Part shown: piece by piece, positions 11,748 to 20,913 of the stretch
Layout of the letters: every line of letters starts with the position of its first letter
How positions within the stretch are numbered: position 1 is the first letter of the stretch
DNA from: Microcyclospora pomicola
Lineage: Eukaryota; Ascomycota; Dothideomycetes; Capnodiales
Length of the DNA: 64,000 nt
Direction of reading: 5' to 3'
Assembly: GCA_002786065.1 (NCBI GenBank)
Contig: NHNY01000001.1
Location: forward strand, 620,001 to 684,000
Program-made: the position numbers and the translations under genes
The notes under the pieces: generated by a model
What the model saw: only the letters and a program-made list of their open reading frames with translations
What the model was told of the DNA's origin: nothing
The model's database searches: none

Positions 11748-12566
11748 TCATAGATCCGGATCGTGGTGCATTCGAACCTTCTTGCTCGCCCGATCAGGCG
11801 CGCGACTGCGGAATTGATTTCCATAGATCTCGAAGCGCAAGGGCTTCCTCTGCTCGCTCGTAATGCCCTCTGCCAGCTTCGAGTCTGCAGGTTCTGTGCC
11901 TGCCCCCGGCGTCATCTTCTCCGGCAGAGGAACCTCGAAAGCAAAGATTGTGTGCTCCTTGGGGCAGGTCTTGACCTCGTCCCGCAGAGTACATAGCTCA
12001 AACGTGAACCTCGTATCCTTGACCACGATCCCCTTCAGGCCAACCCGTGAGGGGCACCTGCTGCGTACCACCTCCAGCATCGCTCCGTGGTAGTCCGCCG
12101 ATGCCAAGATCGGGCCCGCGCTCGCCGGCGTGACGAACGCAGTTTTCACAGCAGTATCGACGCCGAGGATCTCGCGCACGTACGAGCACCACAGATCATG
12201 CAGCGGGAGGTAGATGCTGTACTTCTGCTGGGATTTGGGTATGTCGTAGATAGCTAGAGCGCGTTTCTGCTTCGCCGACAGGGGCGCGGGTTTGTTCGAG
12301 CGGCGGGCCTTTCGTTCCTTTCGAAGACGCTCATGCTGCCTCTTTGAGCGCGCGTTCTGCTCTCGGTCTGGAGAGCTGGGGCGGAGATGGAGGGGACGTT
12401 GTCGGACTCGATCACGCAAGATGGTCTCCGCCGTGTCGGGAGAGTGAGCACGCTTGAGCAGCGTTTCGCTGATGTGCTCCATTGATTGTGATGCCATGTT
12501 GCCGGCAGAGCAGTTGTTGGGACTTACATGTTGTCCTGGAGGTGGATGGAACAGTTGACTCGACAT
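11748..12566 (-). CDS. POP4: RNase P / RNase MRP subunit POP4 (Rpp29)
   Basis: An uninterrupted frame of 272 codons, with a second candidate start (MASQSMEHISETLLKR) at 12497. The central domain shows the POP4/Rpp29 pattern: YLPLHDLWCSYVREILG, then DYHGAMLEVVRSRCPSRVGL, GIVVKDTRFTFE, and the terminal GNQFRSRAPDRASKK. This Sm-like fold binds the RNA of RNase P (tRNA 5' maturation) and RNase MRP (rRNA processing) in the nucleus. The basic N-terminus (RSKRQHERLRKERKARRSNK) is normal for the family. A consensus GTAAGT lies at codon 14, so the N-terminus may be spliced in some transcripts. It is divergent from the PNPO gene with about 170 bp between them. Confidence 0.88.
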   Translation of the reverse strand: MSSQLFHPPPGQHVSPNNCSAGNMASQSMEHISETLLKRAHSPDTAETILRDRVRQRPLHLRPSSPDREQNARSKRQHERLRKERKARRSNKPAPLSAKQKRALAIYDIPKSQQKYSIYLPLHDLWCSYVREILGVDTAVKTAFVTPASAGPILASADYHGAMLEVVRSRCPSRVGLKGIVVKDTRFTFELCTLRDEVKTCPKEHTIFAFEVPLPEKMTPGAGTEPADSKLAEGITSEQRKPLRFEIYGNQFRSRAPDRASKKVRMHHDPDL

Positions 12567-12732
12567 CAGCGTTCTTCAATCAAGTATTGCTTATGTCAGC
12601 GTTCGAGGTGTCAGTGACGCACTTCGCAATCGATGATCTAGACTTTCTGCATTGGACTTGCATTCATGACCAGACCTTGCGTTCTAACTTACTGATAGTT
12701 GCAAGAAGGTGTTTCCAGAGGATCAGAGATCA
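12567..12732. promoter_or_regulatory. Short divergent promoter between POP4 and PDX3-like gene
   Basis: Only 166 bp separates the two start codons, so both genes must share or overlap promoter elements. I could not identify a specific binding site. Confidence 0.5.
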
Positions 12733-13503
12733 ATGTTGCGCACCATCACTAAACACACTCTTCTTGCATCGTCAATCAAAGAAGTCTCCAAATTTCGCAG
12801 GTTCAGCGTTGACATGGCACAGCGGAATCAGCAGCAGGATAAACGCATATTTGCTCCCGGTGGTGAAAATGAAACTTTACAATATACCAAAGGTTCTCTC
12901 GAAGCGAACCAGCTAGACGTCAGTCCATTTGCTCAATTCGACACCTGGTTCAAGCACGCCAACGAGTCTGGTGTTTACCAACCCGAGACGGTCACGCTCT
13001 CCACTGCGGAACTCCCCTCTGGTCGCGTACATGCCCGAATGGTGTATCTCAAGGAGATGGATGATCGGGGCTTCGTCATCTACAGCAACTGGGGCACGTC
13101 TCGAAAAGCAGCAGATGTGGCGAGCAATCCCCACGCGGCTTTGACATTCTGGTGGCACGAACTCGAACGGCAGGTTCGCGTCGAAGGTACGTGTGAACGC
13201 ATGACTTCAGAGGAGAGCCAGGTCTACTACGACACACGCATCCGCGGATCACGACTGGGCGCCTGGGCCAGTCAGCAGAGCCAGGTATTGAGCGGACGGG
13301 AGGAGTTGGAGAAGCAGGTAGCAGATGTGGAAAAAAGGTTTGAAGGCAAGCAAGAGATTCCAGTTCCAGAGTTCTGGGGAGGATTACGAGTCAAGCCTGA
13401 AATGATGGAGTTCTGGCAAGGGAGGCCAAGTCGATTGCATGATCGATTCAGATATACGAAGGGTGAGGACGGAGGCTGGAAGATAGATAGGTTGAGTCCA
13501 TAG
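12733..13503 (+). CDS. PDX3: Pyridoxamine/pyridoxine 5'-phosphate oxidase
   Basis: Intronless, 256 aa from the first ATG. It makes pyridoxal 5'-phosphate from PNP/PMP using FMN. Visible family features are the substrate/FMN block GRVHARMVYLKEMDDRGFVIYSNW, here quoted as GRVHARMVYLKEMD then GFVIYSNW, the SRKAADVASNPHAAL stretch, FWWHELERQVRVEG, and the C-terminal RPSRLHDRFRY with the conserved Arg/His. The first about 30 residues (MLRTITKHTLLAS to KFRRFSV) are basic and hydroxylated like a mitochondrial presequence. An internal ATG (MAQRNQQQDKR) just after it could start a cytosolic form. Length and key residues are normal. Confidence 0.92.
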   Translation: MLRTITKHTLLASSIKEVSKFRRFSVDMAQRNQQQDKRIFAPGGENETLQYTKGSLEANQLDVSPFAQFDTWFKHANESGVYQPETVTLSTAELPSGRVHARMVYLKEMDDRGFVIYSNWGTSRKAADVASNPHAALTFWWHELERQVRVEGTCERMTSEESQVYYDTRIRGSRLGAWASQQSQVLSGREELEKQVADVEKRFEGKQEIPVPEFWGGLRVKPEMMEFWQGRPSRLHDRFRYTKGEDGGWKIDRLSP

Positions 13504-13798
13504 GCTGATGTATATATCCATTCATCGTTTCTTCCCCACATAAGCGCACTTTCAATTTATGCATAACGATCCATTTGCTATCGAACTGTGTATTTGTGGC
13601 GCGGAATAGATGTGTTCAAGCTTCACCAACGTCCACCATGCCATCCAGATCGACGTCACTCCGGAAATCCAGAATCCAACGAATCCGGGGTGAAGTCGAC
13701 AACAATCTCTAGATTGGTGGCCTTCCGTGATAATGACATCTTCTCGACATATAGAATCGTCGAGAGCATACTTCATGTGATCCCAGATCGTGTGAAAA

Positions 13799-15331
13799 AT
13801 GGGTTCGATTCCAGCAGAGACGCGGCTGGACATCCAGTCGATCTGCATTATTGGAGCAGGCCCAAGCGGGCTTGCCACTGCAAAGTAAGGTCTGAACGGT
13901 CCTTTCGGGGCGACGTGCTACCGTACTGACCCATTACGAAGATATTTCCTGGCCGAGAAGAAGTTCTCACGCATGTCTATAATTGAGCAACAAGCTACAG
14001 TTGGCGGTATCTGGAACTATGTTCCCGACTCATCTTCTGGTGATGTTCCCATCCCGCAAACAAATCCGTTCGCAGGTCTCGATAGACCAATCTGGGAAGG
14101 AGGTCATGATCTGGATACCTCAACATCGCAAAGCGCAAGACCAGCGACTTTCATGACACCCTTGTACGAGCGACTGGAAACAAATATCCCAAGAGGATTG
14201 ATGGGCTTCTCTGATCTTGACTGGCCCGCGGATTCTCAGTTGTTTCCTAGGCATGAAACGGTACTCAAATACATCGAGGAGTACGCAGCAGACGTGAAGC
14301 ATCTCATCTCGTTCTCTACTCAGGTACAAGATGTTAGAACTACTCCTGAGGGGAGATGGGCTGTCAAATACCAAAGGGTAGAGCGTGAGGAAGCAGCCAC
14401 GGTCGAGGAAGAGACCTTCGACGCTGTCGTCGTGGCAAGTGGTCACTTCAACGTCCCTTACATTCCCTCCGTGCTCGGACTCGAGGAGTTCAGCAAAGCT
14501 TACCCTGGTACCGTGATCCATTCAAAACTCTACCGTAAGCCCGAGCATTACGCAGGACAGAAGGTTATTGTGGTTGGCAACTCAGCATCCGGAGTGGACA
14601 TTGGCGCGCAGATTCAGACGACCTGCAAACACCCTCTTCTCATGTCGTTAAAGACTGAATCGTATCTTGATGTCACCAAGTCTGCGACACGGCAGGACAA
14701 GCCAGAGATTGCAGAGTTCATCGTGGAAGGACGTACGGTCCGCTTTGCAGACGGCTCAATCGAGTCGGACATTGATGCTGTGGTGTACTGTACAGGCTAC
14801 TTCTACTCCTTCCCATTCCTATCTTCGCTGGACCCTCCATTGATCACGACCGGAGAACGCGTGGAGAACCTCTATCAGCATATGTTCTATCGCCCCAACC
14901 CGTCGCTTGCATTCTCTGTCCTCAACCAGAAGGTCGTTCCCTTCGCGGTTGCTGAAGTTCAAGGAGCCGTTATGGCGCGGGTCTTCTCGGGACGACTAGC
15001 ACTACCCACAAAGCAGGCCATGCAAGATTGGGAAGACAATGTGACGAAGACGATGGGATCCGGGAAGCATTTCCATGTGCTCATGTTTCCGAAAGATGCG
15101 GACTATATCAACATGTTGCATGAGTGGGCTGTCTCTGTTGATAGCATATCAGATGGCAAAGTTGGCAAGACGCCTCCAAGATGGAGTGGTATGGAGTATT
15201 GGATCCGGGAGAGGTTTCCAGAGATCAAGAAGGCCTTCAACGCTTCGGGCGAAGGAAGACAGGAGAAAAAGACTCTAGAAAGCGTAGGTTTCAATTATGA
15301 GAAGTGGAAAGCGAATGGAAGTCAAGAGTAA
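13799..15331 (+). CDS. FAD-dependent monooxygenase (flavin-containing monooxygenase family)
   Basis: Exons are 13799..13884 and 13942..15331 (57-nt intron); 491 aa. The tiny first exon carries the FAD-binding CIIGAGPSGLATAK, split by the intron inside the Lys codon. Further motifs are an FMO-like YPGTVIHSKLY (FxGxxxHxxxY/F variant), the NADPH-binding VVGNSASG, and VVYCTGYFYSFPFL. It resembles yeast thiol-specific FMO and related fungal enzymes that oxygenate soft N or S nucleophiles with NADPH. The substrate cannot be read from the sequence. Without the first exon the Rossmann motif would be missing, so the spliced model is strongly preferred. Confidence 0.88.
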
Positions 15332-15513
15332 TGAAGGCATTTGAGCTGTGAACTTGTGAATTTCCACTACTATCTGTTTGTCTTGCCACCAGTGTCATCA
15401 GGGGCTTCGATCGTCACTCATGTCGCGTCCCTCATTCGTTCCACCTCGTTGTGCAGTCCACCGTCCGAGAATCAATGGAATGCTAGCCCCTTTGTCGTGG
15501 AGCCGGACCCTGC

Positions 15514-15963
15514 TTAGCGCTCTTTGTCCTCCTTGTCCAGGAGTTCATGTTTGTATATCAAAACGAATGTTGGCCCTCCGAAAGCAACACCCAGACTAAC
15601 CAGACCCAGTGCGAGGATCTGGCCTGGAAACATGCCGCCATGGATCATGCGGCTAGGCGTGAAATGTTGCTTGTAGCCAAGCAGAAGCAACAGTGTGCCG
15701 ACCAGGTTGTAGTTGAAGGCGAACAGACACTTCTCTGCGTAGACGCCACGGTCGCGTTTGCCACGCTTGCTGGACTCTATTTCCCGCACGGCAAGCACCT
15801 TTTTGGTGATGCCAACAGCGGAGAGGGTGAGCCCCGTACCAGCGAATGCGAGGAAGACGCGCTGTGCGGTGGCGAGACGCTTGCTATCAGGCGCAGAAAG
15901 CGGTGTACCACGGATCGTGTGGTGCTTGTACGCCTTCACGACGTCGCGGAAAAACCCCTTCAT
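15514..15963 (-). CDS. Small membrane protein, divergent DUF202-like paralog
   Basis: 149 aa from ATG at 15963. There are three hydrophobic segments: RVFLAFAGTGLTLSAVGI, FNYNLVGTLLLLLGY and ILALGLVSLGVAFGGPTFVL. By eye it aligns along its length with the DUF202 protein at 17063-17599: RxFLAxxxTGLxxxAxG at the first segment, then a Gly-Met/Leu-Phe element and SLGxAFxG at the last. The canonical DUF202 block ASERTFLAWTRT is degenerate here (TAQRVFLAFAGT). The frame stays open upstream through a Gln/Arg-rich stretch, but that part contains an 11-bp tandem repeat and is probably 5' UTR. Function is unknown. Confidence 0.65.
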   Translation of the reverse strand: MKGFFRDVVKAYKHHTIRGTPLSAPDSKRLATAQRVFLAFAGTGLTLSAVGITKKVLAVREIESSKRGKRDRGVYAEKCLFAFNYNLVGTLLLLLGYKQHFTPSRMIHGGMFPGQILALGLVSLGVAFGGPTFVLIYKHELLDKEDKER

Positions 15964-15999
15964 AGTGAGTGAGCTTGGCCTGGTGGTGTCCGAGTATTG

Positions 16000-16093
16000 T
16001 TGCTGGTGCTGATGCTGTTGCTGTTGCTGTCGTCGTTGTCGTCGTTGTCGTTGCTGTTGCTGCAGTTGCCGATGCTGCTGATACTGCAGCAGT
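16000..16093 (-). repeat. Imperfect triplet-repeat tract (CAG/CAA/CGA on minus strand)
   Basis: A run of about 90 bp is built from CTG, TTG and TCG triplets on the plus strand. Read on the minus strand it would encode mixed Gln/Arg/His. It sits just upstream of the 15963 start codon and is probably in the 5' leader. Confidence 0.7.
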
Positions 16094-16155
16094 TGGCTTG
16101 TGGTGCCGCAGAACGTGCCCTCTCTGCTTGTGATCACTTCGTGGATGTTGTAAAA

Positions 16156-16210
16156 GCTCGAGGAAGGCTCGAGGGAGACTCGAGGGAGGCTCGAGGGATA
16201 CTCGATGGTA
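16156..16210. repeat. 11-bp tandem repeat, about five copies
   Basis: Five consecutive 11-bp units of the form GGCTCGAGGGA / GACTCGAGGGA lie here. The outer two copies are degenerate. The unit is not a multiple of three, which argues against this stretch being coding. Confidence 0.8.
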
Positions 16211-17062
16211 TGTAGAGCCAAGAGGAACGGACCCCTGGGTTGTGGAGAGCAGTGTGAAGGTGATGTGGAAGTCAAGGTTGGGAGAGGTTACATCCCTTTG
16301 TAGTGATCAGAAGCAGCTTTTTGTACTGTGAAAGCACGCTCCTAGCGCGTGTTGTTTGCATCTGCCTTAGGCTCCCCTCAGGGGCAGTCAGGTCCTTCGA
16401 TATCACCACTGGCGGAACAGACTGTGCTATTGACCGCACAACTGCACACGACTGGAGAGCCCTCTTGTGCAGAACAGACAGGACCATGACACTACAACCT
16501 GGCTGAATTGACCATCTGTAACAGCGCAGAGAGGACCGCTGCCTTCTTCCATGATCCTTGAGACGGAGCAGGGTGACACGAGCACCGAAGGACCAAGCAC
16601 ACAGCATGAAGGTCTGGTGATAAACCCAACCTCATATCTGTTCTGCGTAATCATTGCTCGCCAGTGTGTCCATACATACGAAGTCGAAGTCTGAAATGGC
16701 ATCGTCCTCGAAGCGCGTGAGTTGCCTAGGAGAGGTTCGTCCCCATTGTCCATCACAATAGCTTATGAGGACTGGCTGTCCATAAAATATTGTATATGCG
16801 ATCCCCACAGGCACATCTTGACGGCCTTTACCAAGATCAGAAAGAAGATAGCATGCATAGGCTTGATCTTTTATCACTGCCATTTATTCTATGGCGACCA
16901 TTACCGTCGTCAGTGGCCGGATCTGGAGCACAAAGATAGGCAATCGGTTGTTGTTACTGCTGTTCGTCAGGTAGAGCGGAACCTTAATGGCAAGCACCAT
17001 TACTCGAATAGCCGCATACGAAACTGGAATTTCGACTCAAGGAGTCTTTGTTGGCTCGACTA

Positions 17063-17599
17063 TCAGCTTCGTTTCGTCGCGTCATCTTGGTGCACATGGT
17101 CCAACGGGCTTTGCTCGTCTCTTCTCCCTTCCTTCTCAAGTACCAGCAAGGTTCCTGCAAAGGCGATCCCAAGACTCACAGCAGCCGCACCTATCACACC
17201 TGGGACATTCGGACGAAACAGACCGTGCTGCAGCAATCGCATTGTCGAGAAATAACGGGCAGTGCCATGAGCAACGCAAACGCTTCCGCTTGCGACCAAG
17301 ACTCCGGCAGCTATCTTCGTCCGACTGTCCTCGAGGTGCAGCAGGGTTGGTGAGATAAGGGCAAATGCCTCAACTTTTTCCAACGCAACGCCGAGTGCAA
17401 TGAAACCTAGGCCAGTTCGGGTCCATGCTAGAAATGTACGCTCACTTGCTAGCAAATCGCGAGCTACTGAGCCAGTGTTCTTCAGCGGTTTAGTGTGCAA
17501 GGACTGGAACAGACGGCGGAACATAGCAGGCGTTGTGGTCGAAAGGTCTAGCTTGAGGTTTTCGCCTATATTTCCACCCTCGAGTCCAGCCTTTGTCAT
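17063..17599 (-). CDS. DUF202-domain membrane protein
   Basis: 178 aa from ATG at 17599; an internal ATG at 17524 is an alternative start. The hallmark block ARDLLASERTFLAWTRTGLG precedes the first of three membrane segments (about FIALGVALEKVEAFAL, KIAAGVLVASGSVCVAHG and VIGAAAVSLGIAFAGTLLVL). DUF202 (YidH-like) occurs in bacterial inner-membrane proteins, in fungal stand-alone proteins and in vacuolar transporter chaperone subunits; the molecular role of the stand-alone form is not established. The tail is hydrophilic. A divergent relative lies about 1.1 kb downstream on the same strand. Confidence 0.8.
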   Translation of the reverse strand: MTKAGLEGGNIGENLKLDLSTTTPAMFRRLFQSLHTKPLKNTGSVARDLLASERTFLAWTRTGLGFIALGVALEKVEAFALISPTLLHLEDSRTKIAAGVLVASGSVCVAHGTARYFSTMRLLQHGLFRPNVPGVIGAAAVSLGIAFAGTLLVLEKEGRRDEQSPLDHVHQDDATKRS

Positions 17600-18050
17600 C
17601 GATGGCTTTGATGAGACATACAGTGGCAACAAGTGATCGTATTCGCTTCTGTTGTGAAAAGGTTTGACTGTTTGTCTAGGCGAAGAAGCAGAGTGAAGGT
17701 AGAGATAAGGTTTAATGAGCGACTCCCAGTGCTTACGTGGTCGAGACTGGCGTAGAACAACAACCAACCAGGCTGACGTCCTTCCCAAAGCCTCTTGCAA
17801 TAGGGTCTATCGCGTCTATAAAACACTTTATCACAAAGCCTCTAGCAAATGATGATTTGCTTCCGATTATTGGCCTGCAAATGCTGACTGATCAGCATTC
17901 GACCTCACTGCTGACCTTTCTTCACTTGCACATCTGGAGATTCTCATACAGGATATGTTGCTTCACGTTCGACTCGATCAAGGCGCAAATATGCAAGAGC
18001 TCCGACGGACCCGCTCCGTCACAAAGGCAAGTCTGTATTTGCGGATCTGA
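17600..18050. other. Intergenic region
   Basis: This is the upstream region of the DUF202 gene and 3' side of ZW10. An open frame continues upstream of 17599 but has no ATG. No other signal was seen. Confidence 0.55.
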
Positions 18051-20603
18051 CTACGAACCTCGTGTACTGCGACGAATGTCGCTGATGGCTCTTCTTCTCA
18101 AGTCAGACTCAGCGAACAGGGCTTCTATCAGCTCGATGACTTCCTCCTTGCCAAACTCGAGCGACAGTTCGCCTTCGTTCCACAAGTATTTGATGTCGGC
18201 CAGACTACTTTCAAGGATCTCGGTGAGATACAGGAATTTGAGCCAGTTTGGAGTGTAGACAAACGTCATGTCGACCGCCTCACCTTCACGATCTTGTGAA
18301 AATATATCCCGAACAGCCGAGACTTTGTCGCAGAGCGCTTTGAGTTGCTTTGAGTCAGCTTCACCAATATCAGGCAGATCCTGGATGTCTGACATCATCT
18401 TGGAGGTCACCGTTGAAACTAGAGCGCCCATGGATTGTAACAGAGCACCTGTGCTAAGGACACCATTCCATAGCTGATGCACCTCACGAAGGCGGTCGAC
18501 GGTCTGATCAATTGCACTTTCGCCTTCTTGTTTGTAGGGCATTACAGTAGCATTGCTAAACCCCTGCGCACCATCCACGAGGTCACGTAGAATCGTTCGC
18601 TGTGCTTCCATTTCGGCTGAGTAAGCACGTTTGGCGAAGGACTCGAGCCCCTTGATTTCGTTGTCGAGTCGCATAGACTTAGCATCCGGTCTGTGAATCT
18701 TCCATTCTCGAAGCTCAGATACCAGATGTGAAGCGTCGTTGTACATCAACATATTGCCGACGGACAGCTTTGTGTATGCTATTGGGGCTGTCGCACGGAA
18801 AATCGCGAACATTAGATTTGGCAAGGTAAGGAAAGCCGACGGGCCTGGACCAAACACCCCGGAATCATGAAGTGGCCCCGAGCTTTTGGCCAGTCCGCTC
18901 AAGCCGAATTGGCTGTTGTTCTCCTCGATTGCCGAATCTATGAGCTCGAGTAGCCGTGTTGGAACAGAGGTTATGGTATAAGACTCGCGGAGTGTGATCT
19001 CTTGTGGTCCGGCTGGCTGTGCCTGCTCGGTCTTTGTAGCTGAATCAGGACGAGGTGGAACTTGTGGCCGCTTCGATGTTCCGTCCTCGTCGCCATCTCC
19101 CCAGCCCCAAGCATCCTCTTCTCCATCGTTACCAACCTTCTCTTCCTGGACCTCATCCTCGTCGAGATCCCAAGCGCTAGCCTCATCATCACCGTCATCA
19201 TCCGCAGTCTGTTCGTTAGATGTTGCCACACCATTGGACGCCACAGGAATGTCTTCAGGCTCGTCCCAAGCGGCATCCCAATCGCCTTCATGCGCGGAAG
19301 CTCCATTTGTAGTTCCCTTTCCGCCAACAAGTGCATCATCATGCCCCAAGAGTTGAGTTTCAACCTTCTCCACGACCTTCGTGTCGCGCGAGTATTTAAA
19401 AACGTACGTCCGTGCTGCGTTGAGCAGACTTTCTCTTTGCTGCTTGAGCCACAACTTCGGCGCATCTTGAGCCCAGAGCCGGATGTGCTCAGCACCTCTC
19501 CACCCAATTTTTTCGATCGTACCGGCCAGTTCCAGGGTACCCTCGATGAGGTCGTCGAAATCCTTGAGATTTTTGAGATTCGTGAGCACCTCACCATTCA
19601 GCCAATGCTCTTCCAGACGAGTCGTGAGCATAGGAATCAACAGCTCCGACAGTGGCAGACAAACAGATGCTGGCAGGTTCACAGCTAGGAAATTGAGTAG
19701 CGTTTTAAGATCCGCGAAGAGCGCAGCATGGCTTTCAGTGCTCGATGCCCTTTCTGCGAAGAGCATTGCGTCCTTCACAATGAATCTTGCAAGCCGGTCT
19801 TGGGCATCAAGAGTCAGCCGTGGGCGTATGATGGTCTTGTCCAGGTTCTTGCTGAGCCTTAGGAGAAGCGGACCATAGGAGTCCAGTGCTTGGGCTACTT
19901 CGACCAATTCAGCCAGTTGCACCACTGGTGCTCCTGCAGATTGGCGTGTCGGCTTAATGTCGGTCGCATTGATGGAAAGGCGGCATTTCTCGTGGTCAAG
20001 GTGAATCGCGGCCTCCCAGCACTCTGTTGTTGTTTCCAAAATGTTTCCCCTCATTGTCTCAGCTCTGCTCCTAAGCACATCGTAGACCCGTGGCGTTCCA
20101 AGTCCTTTGATAGCTTCGATCGTGGGCTCTGCTCGCTTCAAGTTCTCCATGGCCGACGCGATGTCCGTGGCTACCACCGCTCCCAATACACCATCTAGCA
20201 ATCCATTTGCATACCGAACTTGACTCAGTGTTTCGGTTAATGTTTCATTGAAGACAACCTCTTTCTCCAGCAGAACAGCTTTATTACCAGCTTCCTCCAC
20301 TTTGGCTCTCAAATCCTTTGCCTCTTCTGCTTCAACGACAATCTGTCGCGCTGCTTCTCGTGACTGCTCAATGTCCAGCTGCAGACTCTTGGCGCGCGAA
20401 ATCCATGTGTCGATATCGGGAGCTGCAGACTTGCTGACACTCCGAATCTCCTCTTTGATCTCATCTTGGGCATTCCTGAGACGAGTGGATAGCTCTGAGA
20501 GGGTGTCTGGTGTGAGCGACGATGATATCACTGCTTCATCGGTGGGATACTCTCCACTACCAATATACGTGAGGACTGCGGAGGTCACAGTTTTAGTGGC
20601 CAT
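18051..20603 (-). CDS. ZW10: Centromere/kinetochore protein ZW10 homolog (Dsl1-type tether)
   Basis: Single exon, 850 aa from ATG at 20603 (MATKTVTSAVLTYIGSGEYP). The N-terminal third is helical/coiled coil (EIKEEIRSVSK to EEAGNKAVLLEKEVVF). The middle contains LEEHWLNGEVLTNL and WLKQQRESLLNAARTYVF, followed by a long acidic insert with repeated W-D/E motifs. The C-terminal part is the conserved ZW10 region (LYNDASHLVSELREW-like, LESFAKRAYSAEMEAQR, and the terminal YLWNEGELSLEFGKEEVIEL). ZW10 acts in ER-Golgi tethering (Dsl1/NRZ complex) and, in animals, at kinetochores in the RZZ complex. In fungi the tethering role is more likely. Divergent from POLD2 with 310 bp between starts. Confidence 0.85.
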   Translation of the reverse strand: MATKTVTSAVLTYIGSGEYPTDEAVISSSLTPDTLSELSTRLRNAQDEIKEEIRSVSKSAAPDIDTWISRAKSLQLDIEQSREAARQIVVEAEEAKDLRAKVEEAGNKAVLLEKEVVFNETLTETLSQVRYANGLLDGVLGAVVATDIASAMENLKRAEPTIEAIKGLGTPRVYDVLRSRAETMRGNILETTTECWEAAIHLDHEKCRLSINATDIKPTRQSAGAPVVQLAELVEVAQALDSYGPLLLRLSKNLDKTIIRPRLTLDAQDRLARFIVKDAMLFAERASSTESHAALFADLKTLLNFLAVNLPASVCLPLSELLIPMLTTRLEEHWLNGEVLTNLKNLKDFDDLIEGTLELAGTIEKIGWRGAEHIRLWAQDAPKLWLKQQRESLLNAARTYVFKYSRDTKVVEKVETQLLGHDDALVGGKGTTNGASAHEGDWDAAWDEPEDIPVASNGVATSNEQTADDDGDDEASAWDLDEDEVQEEKVGNDGEEDAWGWGDGDEDGTSKRPQVPPRPDSATKTEQAQPAGPQEITLRESYTITSVPTRLLELIDSAIEENNSQFGLSGLAKSSGPLHDSGVFGPGPSAFLTLPNLMFAIFRATAPIAYTKLSVGNMLMYNDASHLVSELREWKIHRPDAKSMRLDNEIKGLESFAKRAYSAEMEAQRTILRDLVDGAQGFSNATVMPYKQEGESAIDQTVDRLREVHQLWNGVLSTGALLQSMGALVSTVTSKMMSDIQDLPDIGEADSKQLKALCDKVSAVRDIFSQDREGEAVDMTFVYTPNWLKFLYLTEILESSLADIKYLWNEGELSLEFGKEEVIELIEALFAESDLRRRAISDIRRSTRGS

Positions 20604-20913
20604 GTTTATGTCGAGGGCTGCACCTTTATCATGCAGTCCAGACGTCCGCACGCCCTCCGGACTGGCTGTAACGCTCAAGAACAGCAGAAAGGGTAGAAAT
20701 GCGTTCCCTGAAATTGATCTACACATGCACAGAATAGGACATCTTGAAGTTGGCAGCCAATCGAACCAGATCGCCCAACCTTCCCCGGATTTGTGATCGT
20801 GTTTCACTCTACACGTCTCCCCACCATTGGACGCGTCTTGGTACATCTGACTTCACAGCACTATATGGCTTCGCACTTCGACAACATCGACTCGAGCCAA
20901 TAACACTACAACA
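20604..20913. promoter_or_regulatory. Divergent promoter between ZW10 and DNA polymerase delta small subunit
   Basis: 310 bp lie between the two start codons. It contains ACGCGT at 20831-20836, directly preceded by ATTGG (inverted CCAAT box). ACGCGT is the MluI cell-cycle box bound by the MBF factor at G1/S genes in yeasts, which fits a replication gene. Whether it works here is inference. Confidence 0.5.
20831..20836. promoter_or_regulatory. Putative MCB (ACGCGT) element
   Basis: A perfect palindromic hexamer 78 bp upstream of the polymerase delta subunit start codon, adjacent to an inverted CCAAT box. The hexamer alone is common by chance, so the support is the position in front of a DNA-replication gene. 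Confidence 0.4.

Larger units (their letters stand above)
15964..17062. other. Intergenic region with simple repeats
   Basis: This is the upstream region of the small membrane protein gene and the 3' side of the DUF202 gene. It contains a CAG/CAA/CGA-type triplet tract and an 11-bp minisatellite, listed separately. No gene is supported. Confidence 0.6.

Noticed and set aside
13799-13812. Perfect RNA polymerase III B-box-like GGTTCGATTCC, suggesting a tRNA
   Set aside because: It is the start of the monooxygenase coding sequence, and no A box or acceptor-stem pairing is found upstream at tRNA spacing.
15964-16275. Gln/Arg-rich N-terminal extension of the divergent DUF202-like protein
   Set aside because: The extension crosses an 11-bp tandem repeat (not a multiple of three), and the ATG at 15963 gives a compact membrane protein.
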